DNA of 64,000 bases from Adenanthera pavonina (taxonomy: Eukaryota; Streptophyta; Magnoliopsida; Fabales; Fabaceae). Under the pieces are notes generated by a model that was not told the DNA's origin, did no database searches, and saw nothing but the letters and a program-made list of their open reading frames with translations. Made by a program: the position numbers and the translations under genes. Shown here in pieces: positions 22,551-34,126 of this stretch. Within the stretch, counting starts at the first letter, position 1. Each line of letters begins with the position of its first letter. Location: NCBI GenBank assembly GCA_026686845.1, contig JAIVEN010000012.1:188501-252500 (forward strand). The letters are read 5' to 3'.

Positions 22551-25500
22551 TGTAACACCGTACTCTTAGACTCATTTCCCATGAATTAGACTTCTTTTAA
22601 ATCTGATTATACTTGATCCTAAGCTTGAATCACATAAGAATAAAAAATAGAATTTCCAAAATTTTCAGTTACTGTTCATATGGTAGTTTTCACTTTGCCG
22701 ACTAAACTTTGAAAATTCATAACTAATTCTAGAAAACTCATTTCATAGTGATTCAAGTCTCTAAAAATAGATAAAAACCTTTTATACATGGTAAAAATAT
22801 GAAACAGAGTATTCTATTGACCAATTTATACAGTCTATTTCTCAAATATTTACTATATCTTTGATCATTTTCTCTTCCCCAGGATTTTAGCCTTATATTT
22901 AAAAATTCATATCTTATTATATCCTAAGCCAAATCATACATTCTTTATGTCATATGAAAGCCCTATGAGTCTACTTTCTAGAAATATTTTTCTTGTACAT
23001 TTATTCAACTTGAACAGGGCATGACATTAACTTAATACTACCTCTACTGAAACAGTTTTAGGAGGAATTACATTTATATCCATAAATACAAATCACTAAA
23101 TTTTTGGAGCTATACACGATTTTATAGTGCCTTTTGAAAAATCTAGTGTTCATAGTGTAAGTTCCAGTTTTTCCAATATTGTCCAGTTTTGAATCCTAAC
23201 TTCAAAAATTCATTATAATTCATACATTTATCCAATTTATGTGCTCTTTAGCTCTATGAAAATATTGTTCTGTCTACTTTAAGAGCATATATATCACCTA
23301 TATAGGATACTCTATTTCAAATAGAGTTCCCTTGCTCAAATCCATACTGGTCATCTTATTCATAATTATGCCATAACTCATATAATAAACTTCATAAACC
23401 TCATGCATCAACATTTATTGTTCCAAATCCACACATAACCTCACAAGAGGACTTTAAGGAACATAATCATGTATAATTACATAATTTCATCTCATACATA
23501 CATGATACATATTTTCTCAACTTAACATTATAACTTGCAAAATCAAGTAATTCTCCATTGTCTTCTTCATTTCCCTTGTATTTGTTTGAATACTTCCTTG
23601 TCCTTGCCCTAACATAGTTAATATTTGGAAAGGAATGAGATTCAAAGAATCTCAGTAGTTACACCCAATTATGCATTCACATCATCATATCATTTCATAA
23701 AATCATCAACAAAAATCATAACTTTATATTATGCCATACAGTTCCATAAAAATTTCGGCATGGTAACATTTTGTGAAATAGATATCCTAGGGTCATAAAA
23801 CCCTTCAAAAATTCAGCCAACAATGAAAATACATTATAAAGCACTCAAACAACTATATGGCATAGTCATATTATCATGGAAATAAAGTATGACAACATTA
23901 AGCATAATAGGGAAAATAACTACCTTCTTGCTTTCCAATGATCTCCAAACTTTGTGGACACTTCCATTGATCCTAAAACACTTCTTGGAACCCTTTCACA
24001 TCATAAAACAAGGTCTTAAGTCATTGATTGCATGACATCCTTCATAAAGAGCTTACTTTAACTCTAATTTTTCTCTTTGCTTTCCTTTTGCATTTTCTTG
24101 TACAACATAATTGTTCTAACCTATTTTGGACCCAAGGAATCCATTTTTGGGGTCAAAATCATGAAATTTCATTTCCTTTTCAAACCTAAATAGGCAGAAA
24201 ATTTCATAAATTTGTAGAAAAATATCTAACCAATTAATTTGAAATCTAATGGCGTAATCTTAATCCTTGAAGCCTATACATTACTTTCCATGGAGTAATT
24301 TCTTCATGGCTTCATTTTCTATATCTAATCTCTCTCTAGGAAGAAAATTTTTGAGATAAAATGGAGAGAAACAATCCATAAAACTTCTCCAAACTCAAGA
24401 ATAAACAAGATAGCAACCATAGAAACCTACCTTGGAAGTTTGAGAGTCAAACTTTGCTTTTTGCTTGGTCTTCTTTCCTCCTTGAGTTGCACGAGTTCCT
24501 CCCTCTTTGCACACTAGTTCAGACATGTTGAGGAGCTGGAGAAGATGTATTAAGAGCTTAACCAAGTTAATTATATGTTATTAAGTCAAAAAGTAACTCT
24601 ATCTTTGACTTTGATTACTTTTTGACAAATAAATCTTTTTAACCAATTCCATTTGTGTCCCATCAGCACATTCAGACGTGTATACCCTCATTTTTAGCCA
24701 AAAATTGCTTCATAAAGTTTAATGGACCAAAATACCCTTTACTGATTAAATTTACCCGTGTCGATTAAGTATTTTTACAAATATCATTAAATTGGTAGAG
24801 GATTATCCAATAATTACTTTTGGTCCAAAATCATTATCTAGACCCAAAATATATTTTATTAAGGTTCAATAATTTCTTTTTAATTAATACTACCTCTTCC
24901 TGCAGTCCAAATTGACTTTTATCAGGTAAAATATTAATATTGAATCAAAATCGCCCACTAAATAATATTTTGACCTTAATAAATTTCATACTATATTTCA
25001 TTGGGTCTAACTCATTGAGAGATTCATTTTGACTATAATTTTTCAAATTTACAAAAATGCCCTTGACCCAGTGCTAGTTTATAATTCTTGAAACTTTCGG
25101 GTCCTTTTTCATAATTTTCCCTAAGGACTAATTTGCAATAAAATTCCGGGGACTAAATTGAAATATATTTTCATTTCTGTGGGTAAAATTATGATTTTCT
25201 CATTTTATGATCTAACATGGAAAAATGACCAGTTTGACTTTTTCATTTTTTTCTGTGTCACTCGGTTTTAGCTACTTTTCTGTATATTGTATGCTATAAA
25301 CATTTTTCCCTTGGGGTTAACATGAAATTTTCACATTTTATTCCCTTACCAGGGAAATGACCGTTTTGCCCTTAAGCCGAGTCAAAAATATAATTATTCA
25401 TTATTTTGGGCACTTTCTTGTAATTATCCCAAAGATCAATTTTTTATTATTTCTTTTTTTACTATTCACATTAACTTCAAATTTGTTTATCTCTTAACCT

Positions 25501-25780
25501 GGACATCCCAGAAATGAAATACTTATATCGTTGCGCTCAGCTTGGAGCAGGCTTTCATTCAAGTTATATATTACATATTTTCTGGGGTATGTTCTGGAAT
25601 TATTTTCTACTAAGCATCTTATGAAAAATTAATTCCAATTAAGAATGAAACATAGCTTCTTTTGAAAATTATATGAGAAATAATTCCTTCTAAAGTCCAA
25701 TTATATATAGCATTTTCATCTCACTTTATTTCTCATCTTTTATTCATTTTATAACATCCCATAAAAATAGGGATATTACA
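22551..25780 (-). mobile_element. Solo LTR, family A (3230 bp)
   Basis: It is bounded by TGTAACACC at 22551 and ATATTACA at 25780, with an exact 5-bp target-site duplication CAATA (22546-22550 and 25781-25785). It matches A4 (50583-53892) over its length and A1 in reverse. It carries the family hairpin at 23637-23653. Relative to A4 it lacks a block of about 80 bp near 23040-23070. No internal retrotransposon sequence is present. Confidence 0.93.
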
Positions 25781-25785
25781 CAATA

Positions 25786-25907
25786 TACCTAATTTTGATC
25801 ATCTTATGGATTCAATTTCGTCTCCAAAGGAAGAAGGTAATGATGATCATGGCAATGAAGAGTATGTGCAATAAAAGCATCAAAATCATGATCAGCATCG
25901 AGGTTGG
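25786..25907 (+). pseudogene. CACTA transposase tail remnant
   Basis: This short piece continues the CACTA sequence after the solo LTR: an acidic, low-complexity stretch reading about MDSISSPKEEG. It is cut by LTR B2 at 25908. Identity rests on position only. Confidence 0.5.
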
Positions 25908-28900
25908 TGTAACACCCCTTATGAGTTTGTTTTGGCATTATGTGTAGAACCGAGAAAACAGGATGGAGGAAGGTTCAAATGGGGTAGAAAAGAGCTCCGC
26001 GCCACGGCGAGAAGCAGGGCCACCGCGGTAAGAGCCAATTCCAGTGGCTATTTTCAGCTGAAAACTAATGGAGTCACGGCGAGATGTTCTAGAGCTGCGG
26101 TGGGAGTCGAGAATCTGGTTTAAATCAGAAATATTTCCAACAAACAGAAAGAAAGAAACAAAGGGGAGTGATGGAGAAGACGGAGGAGCTGTACTAGGGC
26201 TTGCTATTTCCAGCCATTAAGAGTGATTTTCGAGCCTCAATAGCTTGAATTCATGTTGGTAAGTGATCCCTACTTCTCTCTCTCCATTTTCTTTGATTAA
26301 ACTTAGGGTTTCTCAGTTATATGTTGGGATTTTAGGTTTGGGCCGAAATCCACTAATTGAAATGGAGTTAAGGAAATGTGTTTGGGTGTTCTTGTTGTTT
26401 GGGTTCGAGTTTTGAAGGGTGTATGTATGATTTGAGTTTAACCCTAGGTTGTTTTTGGCTTAGGCTCCTGGAAATCCGAAGTGTATGAGATTGTTTGCTG
26501 CTTGAACGATTCCTAGGAGGTTAATGATGCATGAAAGGGGGTGTTGGAACCTTGGGTTAGGCTAAAGTAGTTGAATTGTGATGTTTGGTTTATTGGTATA
26601 TGTGGTTAATTGTGGAATTATAGTATTATGAAGGTTGTTGGGTAGCTTGAGAGGGGTTCAAGCGTGTTGGACAACTCGAGAAGTTCGTGGAATCCGCGTG
26701 TGTAGTATTGACATTTCAGGTAATCAGGTGTTTGTTTGTATTGTATTATATTGTTTGTATTGTATGACAGTATGTATATTTGTGTATGTATGCATGTTTC
26801 TTTCATACCACGATATAGATTTATTTATGTGTATTATTTTCTACATATCGTGGTATGCACACAGCTAGATGATGATCATGATCATGATAATGATTACATA
26901 TATGATGATGACATTAATATGATATAACATAATGCATAGCATGACATCAAGATGATGATGATTATTATATGATGATACATGTGCATCACCACATGGCATT
27001 GTGAGATTGTGATATATGGCAGATTGGGTGGTGATGATGTGATAACGATATGACATATAATGATATATATGTTAGGGAGGATAAGGATGGGATCCTTGCG
27101 GCTAAATCGCCTCCTATGGCTAGGAATAGAAAGGCGCGCAGTGAATTGCACCTTCCATAAATCACTGCCAACTAGTGGTGGGAAAAGGGAAGGAGAGCCA
27201 CTATCTGAACATTAGTGTTACCTTTGGTCGGGTGCACTAATGGGAGGTGAGCTTGGTGATGTCCCAAAATCAGTCTTCACCAACTGTTGGAAGGGAATTA
27301 CTTATATGAAATGTTCTGTTATGAGAATAGCCCATGGTTTTAGCTGTGTACGAGGGAGACATGCATTCCATTCATTTCACATTATATTCATAGATTGTAT
27401 GAGATATATGTATATGTATGTGTGTGTGGTTGTCCCCGGTTACTAAGACATTGTCTTATACCCTTTTCCCATGACCTAACCTTTCAGGTGACAGTTCTGG
27501 CACTAGTCTCGAGAAGACGCGTGAGTAGCATTAGACGTGGGGATATTAGGTCTATGTAGCCTATGCGTAATTTGGATATGTGTCTTTTGCCAAGTAGGAT
27601 AGGATGTTTATAATGGATGTATGACATGGACAAGGATTGTTATGAATGAATGGATGTTGTATGTATGGTTATATATGTGATGTGTACGTTGGATGGTGGT
27701 GTATGTGTAATTCGGGGTATTGAGGAGTCAGTGTGATAGTGTTTGTGAGCCCAAAGGTGGAATTAGGCCTTGATGGTGTGTTTTAAGGCCTGTAGCCCAA
27801 TTTGTCAAATAGGGTTCAAGGGGGTCAAATTTCAGAGGAGTAATTTCTTTGAGGTGAAACCTCCTTAGACAAGTTGGTTTGGGGGTTTTAGACCTATATG
27901 AATGGTGTTTGAGTGACCATTTGCCTTTGGTGGTAATTGGAGGTTATTAGTGGTGAGTTTTATTCAATAAGTGGTCAAAACGGTGTCAGGGATCCAGAAT
28001 CTCCATACGGAGTTGGATGGAGGTGAAGTTGGTGTCTATGGATAGATTGAGACTAGATTGACTTGAAGGAGCTGAAATCAAGTCAATTGTGTTAGGTTTA
28101 GTATAATATAAGTTTTGATGATGACAAATATAAAATAATAAGGAATAAATACATCATATGTATCTGACATATATAATGTTCCTTAAAAAAGTAAAATGTG
28201 CATTAGTATGTATTTAATTATGGTTATAATGTATATATATATCATGCTATGTGTAAAAATATTCACTGTACTTTTACAATGAATAATATAAGTTGGAGAT
28301 ATAAACTGTACTAACTACTTGGTTTGTAAGTGTAATATATTAAATGTAGGTTGGTCCAAGTAAGAAGAGTGAGCATTGAAATACAGAAATGGAAATCAAT
28401 ATCATGTCTTACTCAAGAAAGAAGAAAAGAAAGGATGCTCCAAAAATGGAAGATCAGAAGGGAGCATGCAAAGAAGGAAATGACCAAGTGGAAGTGGAAC
28501 TCAACATATGAAGACCTAGTCACTAGGTATATTTTGTTTTTACTTAGGTCTTGAGGTGGGATTAATCTTTGAAAATTACTTAATCATGTTACCATATGTC
28601 TTAAATGAGTTAGATTAAGTAAATCTGATGTTAGCATATGTTAGATTTGAAAAACTATGACTGATAGACAAATTTTGAGAAGTTAAACTTCATATACTTT
28701 GTGAAAATACGAACTTTGCTGACTGAAATTTGAAGTTCCAGAGATATCACCTTTAACAGGCGAATTTCAAGTGTTGAAATTCAAATTTCGAGTCAAGCAT
28801 AGTTAGTAAAATGTGCAAAATTCATCTAAAGTCATGACAAAGTTCGTCTGATAATTAAGCACTAAAAGAGTTCAAAAACATTCCCTCTAATAGACAAATT

Positions 28901-30924
28901 TTAGATTTCAAAATTTGAACTTTAAAATAAAACTCAATGATTCACAATTACATTTAATTAACTCAAGAAGTTTTTGGTATCAAAGTAACATATCCTTACT
29001 TTTAAACATAGTGAAATATGATTTTCAAGAATCTAGAGTTTGACCTTTGATTAGTGTTTTTAATACATCTCTCAAAATATATATAGCTTTGATGTAAAAC
29101 TTATTTCACATGAAACTAGACTTAATAAGCTTTTCAAGGAGGTTATTCCACTCAAAATAAAGGTCATATGAAAAAGTTATGGTCATTTAAAGTTGAGTAG
29201 TGAGATATGAATTTTCAGTTTTGACCTCTTATCATTATTTCAATCATATCTCACAGAATACGTTTGTTTTTCAAGTGAAAATTTTTCATTTGAAAGTAGA
29301 CATTGAGAGCTTTCCAACCATAGGTCATTTGCTTAATTTGGAGTTAAAATGAGAGAGTTATAGCTTCTACAAAACTGTCTATAGTGTAAAGTTTGAAGTT
29401 ACGGAGGTTCCATCTCCGATAGACAAATTTTGGGCCTTTGAAATTCGAATTTCAAAGAGAACCTTTGTGCCAAGTTGAGTTTGTCATTGACAAACGAATT
29501 TTAGCTTCTGAAATTTGAACTTCAAGTCTAACAGATGAATTTTGGCTTTCAAAATTCGAATTTTGAATCTCCAGAAATGTGAAAATACTTCTGGAATAGC
29601 CAACAGACAAATTTCCACATCCAAAATTCGAATTTTGAAAGGAAGAACTTGTGCCATATTGAGTTGCTCACTGACAGACGAATTTTGGAAACCAAAATTC
29701 GAACTTCAAAGGCACTGTAGCAATATGGAACAATTGTTCACACTTACCAGAAGAACTTTAAACTTAAAAATTTGTATGTTCCAACAAAGAAACATTTGTT
29801 AGGATGAAAATTTGAATTTCAGCTTTGAACAGACGAACTTCGAAGTTCAATGTTCAAGACTTTAACTGATGGTCTCTATGAAATTCGTCTATTGACATCC
29901 AAAATTTGAATTTCAGAATGTCAGAAACATTAAATGTGGTCAGTAAACGGCTAGTTTTGCAAAGTAACCGTTAGGTAATGTCTCTAACGGCTAGATCTTG
30001 TATCTAATGTCTAGTTACACCACAAATCTATAAATAGAACATTATTTGAACTTATGGGTGACAATTTTTAAGAGAATTTATGTGAAAATGCTGTAACAAC
30101 TTGTAAATTCTTTCTATCTTAGCATTGTTTGAAAAACCCACCTCAATAGAGTGAGTCTTCAATGTATTATCTACTCTTCAAGAGAGTTTTTATTCTGTAA
30201 ATATTTCTTTCTACATATTCTAGGTAGAATTTTAGTGTAGGGAAACACTAAGAGATTTACACATCTTGTAAGGGTGTGGGGACAGTAGCTTCACAAGTGC
30301 CTACTAAAACTTATGGGATGTACTGAGGCTTCACAGGTGCCCGGATCAAACCTGTGGGATATAGTGGAAAATCCCAAGTGGTGGCTTGGAGACTGGATGT
30401 AGGCCAAGTGATTGGGCTGAACCAGTATAAATTGTTGTGTATTGTTCTTCATCTTCTTTATTTAGTTGCTACACACAGCTCTCTCTGTTTATCCCTATTT
30501 TGCTATACTCTTAGTGAAATTGAGTTGTGATTCAATAAAGAGCGAAAATCTTGCATCATCTAATTCACCCCCCTCTTGGGTGACCAGCCAACCTAACAAA
30601 TTGGAGGTCAGAGCATAAAGCTATGCGCGTTGGAAGTTCACCCCAGTGTTGGAAATTTGCTGGTATAGAAAATCAACAGGGGGCATCGCTGCGCTAGGTA
30701 GTAGGCCATGGCACCACGAAGTTCAGTAGCTTGGTAAGACAGGGGAGGTTTGGAACTATGGTGGTACTGTAGCAGCCGCGGCCCCAGTCCAGTTTTTGGT
30801 GTTGTTTGGTTCGTTTCGATTGTTCTAAAGTTTCGGGAAGTTGTTTTGAGATGTTTGGGTTGTGTTTGGTTGGTTTTTGAAGATTTTGGTCAAGTTTGGA
30901 GGTTTTTGGAGGTAGGGTGTTACA
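25908..30924 (+). mobile_element. LTR family B, copy B2 (5' LTR, split by a solo LTR)
   Basis: It starts TGTAACACCCC and ends GGTGTTACA. Without the nested C3 element it is about 2.5 kb, like B3 and B4. It contains a splice-donor-like GGTAAGT (26258-26264), the hairpin AAGAC-ATT-GTCTT (27445-27457) and an acceptor-like CTTTCAG at 27481-27487. It is followed by a primer site and a stub of internal sequence, so it is a 5' LTR of a truncated element, not a solo LTR. The open frames inside are not shared between copies. Confidence 0.88.
28090..30598 (+). mobile_element. Solo LTR, family C, copy C3 (2509 bp)
   Basis: It starts TGTTAGGTTTAG and ends CCAACCTAACA, with an exact target-site duplication AATTG (28085-28089 and 30599-30603) inside LTR B2. 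A TATA box lies at 30029-30036. Upstream (about 28740-29930) are roughly ten copies of a word combining AGACGAATTTTGG with a TTCGAA-centred palindrome. The part after the TATA box shares the TGGATGTAGGCCAAGTGATT block with C1 and C2. Confidence 0.92.
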
Positions 30925-31037
30925 GTTGGGTATCAGAGCAATAGTTTTGGGTCATTATTTCTGCTTGAAGTACTACTTAGCACAATTTTAAATAGATAGA
31001 CTATATTCCCATTGCAATGCTAGTCCAAAGCCATATA
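30925..31037 (+). mobile_element. Internal stub of the B2 element
   Basis: The sequence reads GGGTATCAGAGCAATAGTTTTGG and matches the minus-strand sequence next to LTR B1 as far as CCATATA at 31037. There it joins KTI upstream flank. The primer-binding site is degenerate at its first base. The rest of the element is deleted. Confidence 0.82.
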
Positions 31038-31118
31038 ATTGAATTGGTCCCATATAAATGAATTTCAGGCAATCAATAATTGTATGGACGCTTCATCCTC
31101 AGGGGGTCAAATCATTTC
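31038..31118 (+). other. KTI upstream-flank segment (copy 1, first part)
   Basis: GAATTGGTCCCATATAAATG and the following GGCAATCAATAATTGTATGG repeat at 36673-36745, and in diverged form upstream of KTI-1, KTI-2 and psiKTI-3. It carries no gene. Confidence 0.75.
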
Positions 31119-33566
31119 TATAATATCCCTAAAATATTAGCTAACTAAAAATACATAAGCAATTTGTAAAAATGGGCAGACACCATTTTATGTGAAATAG
31201 GGCAAAGAGTTCATTTTTAGGATGCCACATGTTAGCCCATGTGTCCAAATTGGAAGTTCACCCCAGTGTTGGAAATTTGTGCAATGCCTTGGACAAGTGT
31301 ACCCCTTATTAGGATGCCACATGTCAGCCCATGTGTCCAAATTGGAAGTCTTGATGGCCAAGAAAATGTAAGACTTAATGATTAAGTTTTCTTAATTAAT
31401 TAATAATTAGCAAAAGTAATCTTAATTAATTGCCTTTATATATACTCTCTCCTCCATCATTGCACGAGACACATTCAAAAAAGAGAGGATGAGTGATCTG
31501 TAAAGTTGAGAGAAAGGAGGGAGCACGTGAAGGAGGAAAGAAAAATAAGGAAGAAAAGCAAGGAAAATTGGTAAGTAAACTTCTTGTATTCTTTAAGTGT
31601 TCTAGTATAGTTTATAAGCTCTATGAGTTAGTTCCCTTGAAATCTTCTCTCCTTCATCCACTGTTCTAATCTGGCCAAGCATGATTAATGGGAAGGAAAG
31701 TTGTTTTAAACCATAAAATCAAGAGAAAGCTTGAGATTTTAATAAAGGAAACAAGTATGGTATGTTTTAAGTAAGTTTATGAAAGAACCGTTCTTTTTCC
31801 TTTGGAGCAGATTTTTGGCCAGGTCATTTGAGTGTCTTAAGTTTGGAATTTCATTAATTTGATGGTAAAAATGAATTCCCCATGATGAAAAACCTTAAAG
31901 ACAAGGGTTGGCTCAATGATAGAGCTTAAGATAAAGAGTTTAGAAATTCAAGGGTTTCAAGAGTTTTATGAGAGCTTTTTCTGATTTGCCATGAAATCAG
32001 TGGCTGAGCATATATTTAATGATGTTTAGGGACTTGAGGAAGCTTGGGAAAACTAGAGGAAGCTTTAGTTTAAAGAGGAAAGCCAAGTACAAGCACCAAA
32101 GGTAGCTAAGTTTCATATTCTTGCTTTATGTTCTTTCATTGTCTTTCTATGATTAAATTGTGTTGCCATATTGCAAGTGTGATTTCTTTGATTGGTTTGG
32201 GCTGTAAAATGAGGGGTTTTATTCCCCGGGATGTCCATTTTCTAAGCCGTTATGCTACCAAAATTTTTATGATCAATGTGGCAATTTATTGTTTAAATGT
32301 AATTGATGTGATTATATGTGATCAAATGTGAGTTTATTTGATATGATTGACATAATTGCATGAAATTTAACTTGCTACTGAGATTGTCCCCCAATCTAAT
32401 CCCCTCAAGTATCCCAAATGATAGGCACAAGCAATGTCAAGGAGATCAAGGAGCCAAAGAAATTGAAAGAGAGAATGATGCTTGATGATAATTTCAAGGT
32501 ATGATTCCATATTTTGAAATAATGTATAAAAATTATGTATATATATATGGATCTGTATCCTTGTACTATTATGATCTTATGAGCAGTATGAAATGCTTGG
32601 CATGGATTTGAAACATGGAATGATCATGTGAGCTTGTTATGAAGTCTACTTTGCTATATTATATTGCTAGAAGTTCATTTTGTAGTAATAAAAGTAAAGT
32701 TAACACTATTTGATAGAAACAGGGAAAGTAAGTCAAGTGTTATATATGCTATGAAATTAGAGAGAACATACTTTCCAATGAGCTAAAGAACATATAATTT
32801 AGATATATGTACGATTTATAGTGTAATTTTAAAGTTCAGGATCAAAACTAGACAGTGATGTGAAGGCTGTGAATTTTACTGAATATATTACTTCTCTTTG
32901 AAAAGTGATATAAAATCATACAGAGCTCCAAAAATTTAGTGGCCTACATTTATGAAAATATTTATCTTTTGAGGTTAATATACCACTAGTTTGGGTTCAA
33001 TTGGAGCTGTACAATGAGAGATATATAAGTTTTTCCAAGACTATTCCAGTAAAAGTGATGTTCTGATCCCTTGTGATTCAAATTGATGTTATGCCCTGTC
33101 TAGACTAAATAAATTTATAAGAAAAATATGAAGGTAAATAGACATATATATATTTCCAATGGCATATAGAATACATGATTTGGCTCCGTATAGAATTAGA
33201 TATGAATTTTTAAAGTTATGGCCAAAATCCTGAAAGAGAGAAAATTGACCATTTGTACAGTATAAGTTTGATCAATAAACTGTACTAATTGGTCAGGTTA
33301 AAGAAAATTTTCATATTTTTATCTTGTATATTATATTTCTAGCTTCATTTAGAGACTTGAACCACATTTGATACAATTTTTCTGGATTAAGTTATGATTT
33401 TTCAAAATTCATCTAGAAAACTTGAGAACCAAACGAACAGTACCACGTTTTTTTATTTATTTAAATATTTTGGTTCTATTAATGGTTCAAGCTCTTAATA
33501 TGAGCTAATTGGACATTGTACATACTATAATATATGGGAAAATATAGATAAAAGTAAGGTGTTACA
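31119..33566 (+). mobile_element. LTR family A, copy A2 (solo)
   Basis: A diverged family A member of 2448 bp. It starts TATAATATCCC (one change from TGTAATATCCC) and ends GTAAGGTGTTACA. The flanks ATTTC (31114-31118) and GTTTC (33567-33571) form a near-perfect target-site duplication. It has a TTTATATATA promoter-like box near 31436, a donor-like GGTAAGT at 31569-31575 and the hairpin AGATTG-TCCCC-CAATCT (32381-32397). A 43-bp segment is duplicated at 31217-31259 and about 31306-31348. Confidence 0.85.
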
Positions 33567-34126
33567 GTTTCAAAATTAAAAGAAATTTTAACTTCAACTA
33601 TAATTTTAACAGGCAATAACACATAAATGATACTTGTATCATTCATTGAAGAAAATTACATTTATGCCAGATTAATGATTAACATGCATTAATTACTCTA
33701 AATATTTTCCTCATAAATACATTTTATCTCTCTTCATCATTCCTAATCTAAGTTTTAATACATACAATTTAAATTCACTTATAATAATACATAATAACAT
33801 GATCTTGGTTAAGTAAATACCATTATATTTGGGGTTTATAAAGGAATGGAATGACATAAAAAAATAAAATTGAAAGGCAAGGAATGTTATGAAAATTATG
33901 CGAGCATCCATATTTGTGATTTTAATGAAGAAAAGAGGCAACTCTTTTCTTTTCTTTTGAAAAAGGGCTACAAACATATATATCAAATCAACTGTTACTT
34001 GTCAAATATAGATGCTCTTGACCATCATTAATTCAGAGCATCAGACGTGTGTTTCAACAATAATGTTGATCGCATCTAGAAGGTAAAACCAAACGGTTCA
34101 AAACAAAATGTGCATAACATGTCTAT
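33567..34126 (+). other. KTI upstream-flank segment (copy 1, second part)
   Basis: This is homologous to 39254-40540 and 44700-45180 (blocks GACACTTGTATCATTCATT-like, TCAGATGTGTGTTTCA-like and GTGCATAACATG-like). It is noncoding and is interrupted at 34126 by LTR B3. Confidence 0.75.

Larger units (their letters stand above)
8678..25907 (+). mobile_element. CACTA (En/Spm) DNA transposon relic, with nested insertions
   Basis: The transposase at 18837-22550 is of the TNP2/CACTA type. A likely left end lies near 8678, where GGCTACAAAAAG resembles the CACTACAAAAA terminal repeat. It is followed by subterminal repeats of a GCTGACAT / GTGTCAGCATTT word (8732-8924). The right end was not found; the element is cut by LTR B2 at 25908. 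Inside it lie a pararetrovirus copy (9042-17767) and a solo LTR (22551-25780). The left boundary is less certain than the transposase. Confidence 0.6.

Noticed and set aside
25903..30929. Apparent 5-bp target-site duplication GTTGG around LTR B2
   Set aside because: The right-hand GTTGG overlaps the degenerate primer-binding site of the element (GGTATCAGAGC follows), and the internal stub continues to 31037. It is probably coincidence; B2 is not a solo LTR.
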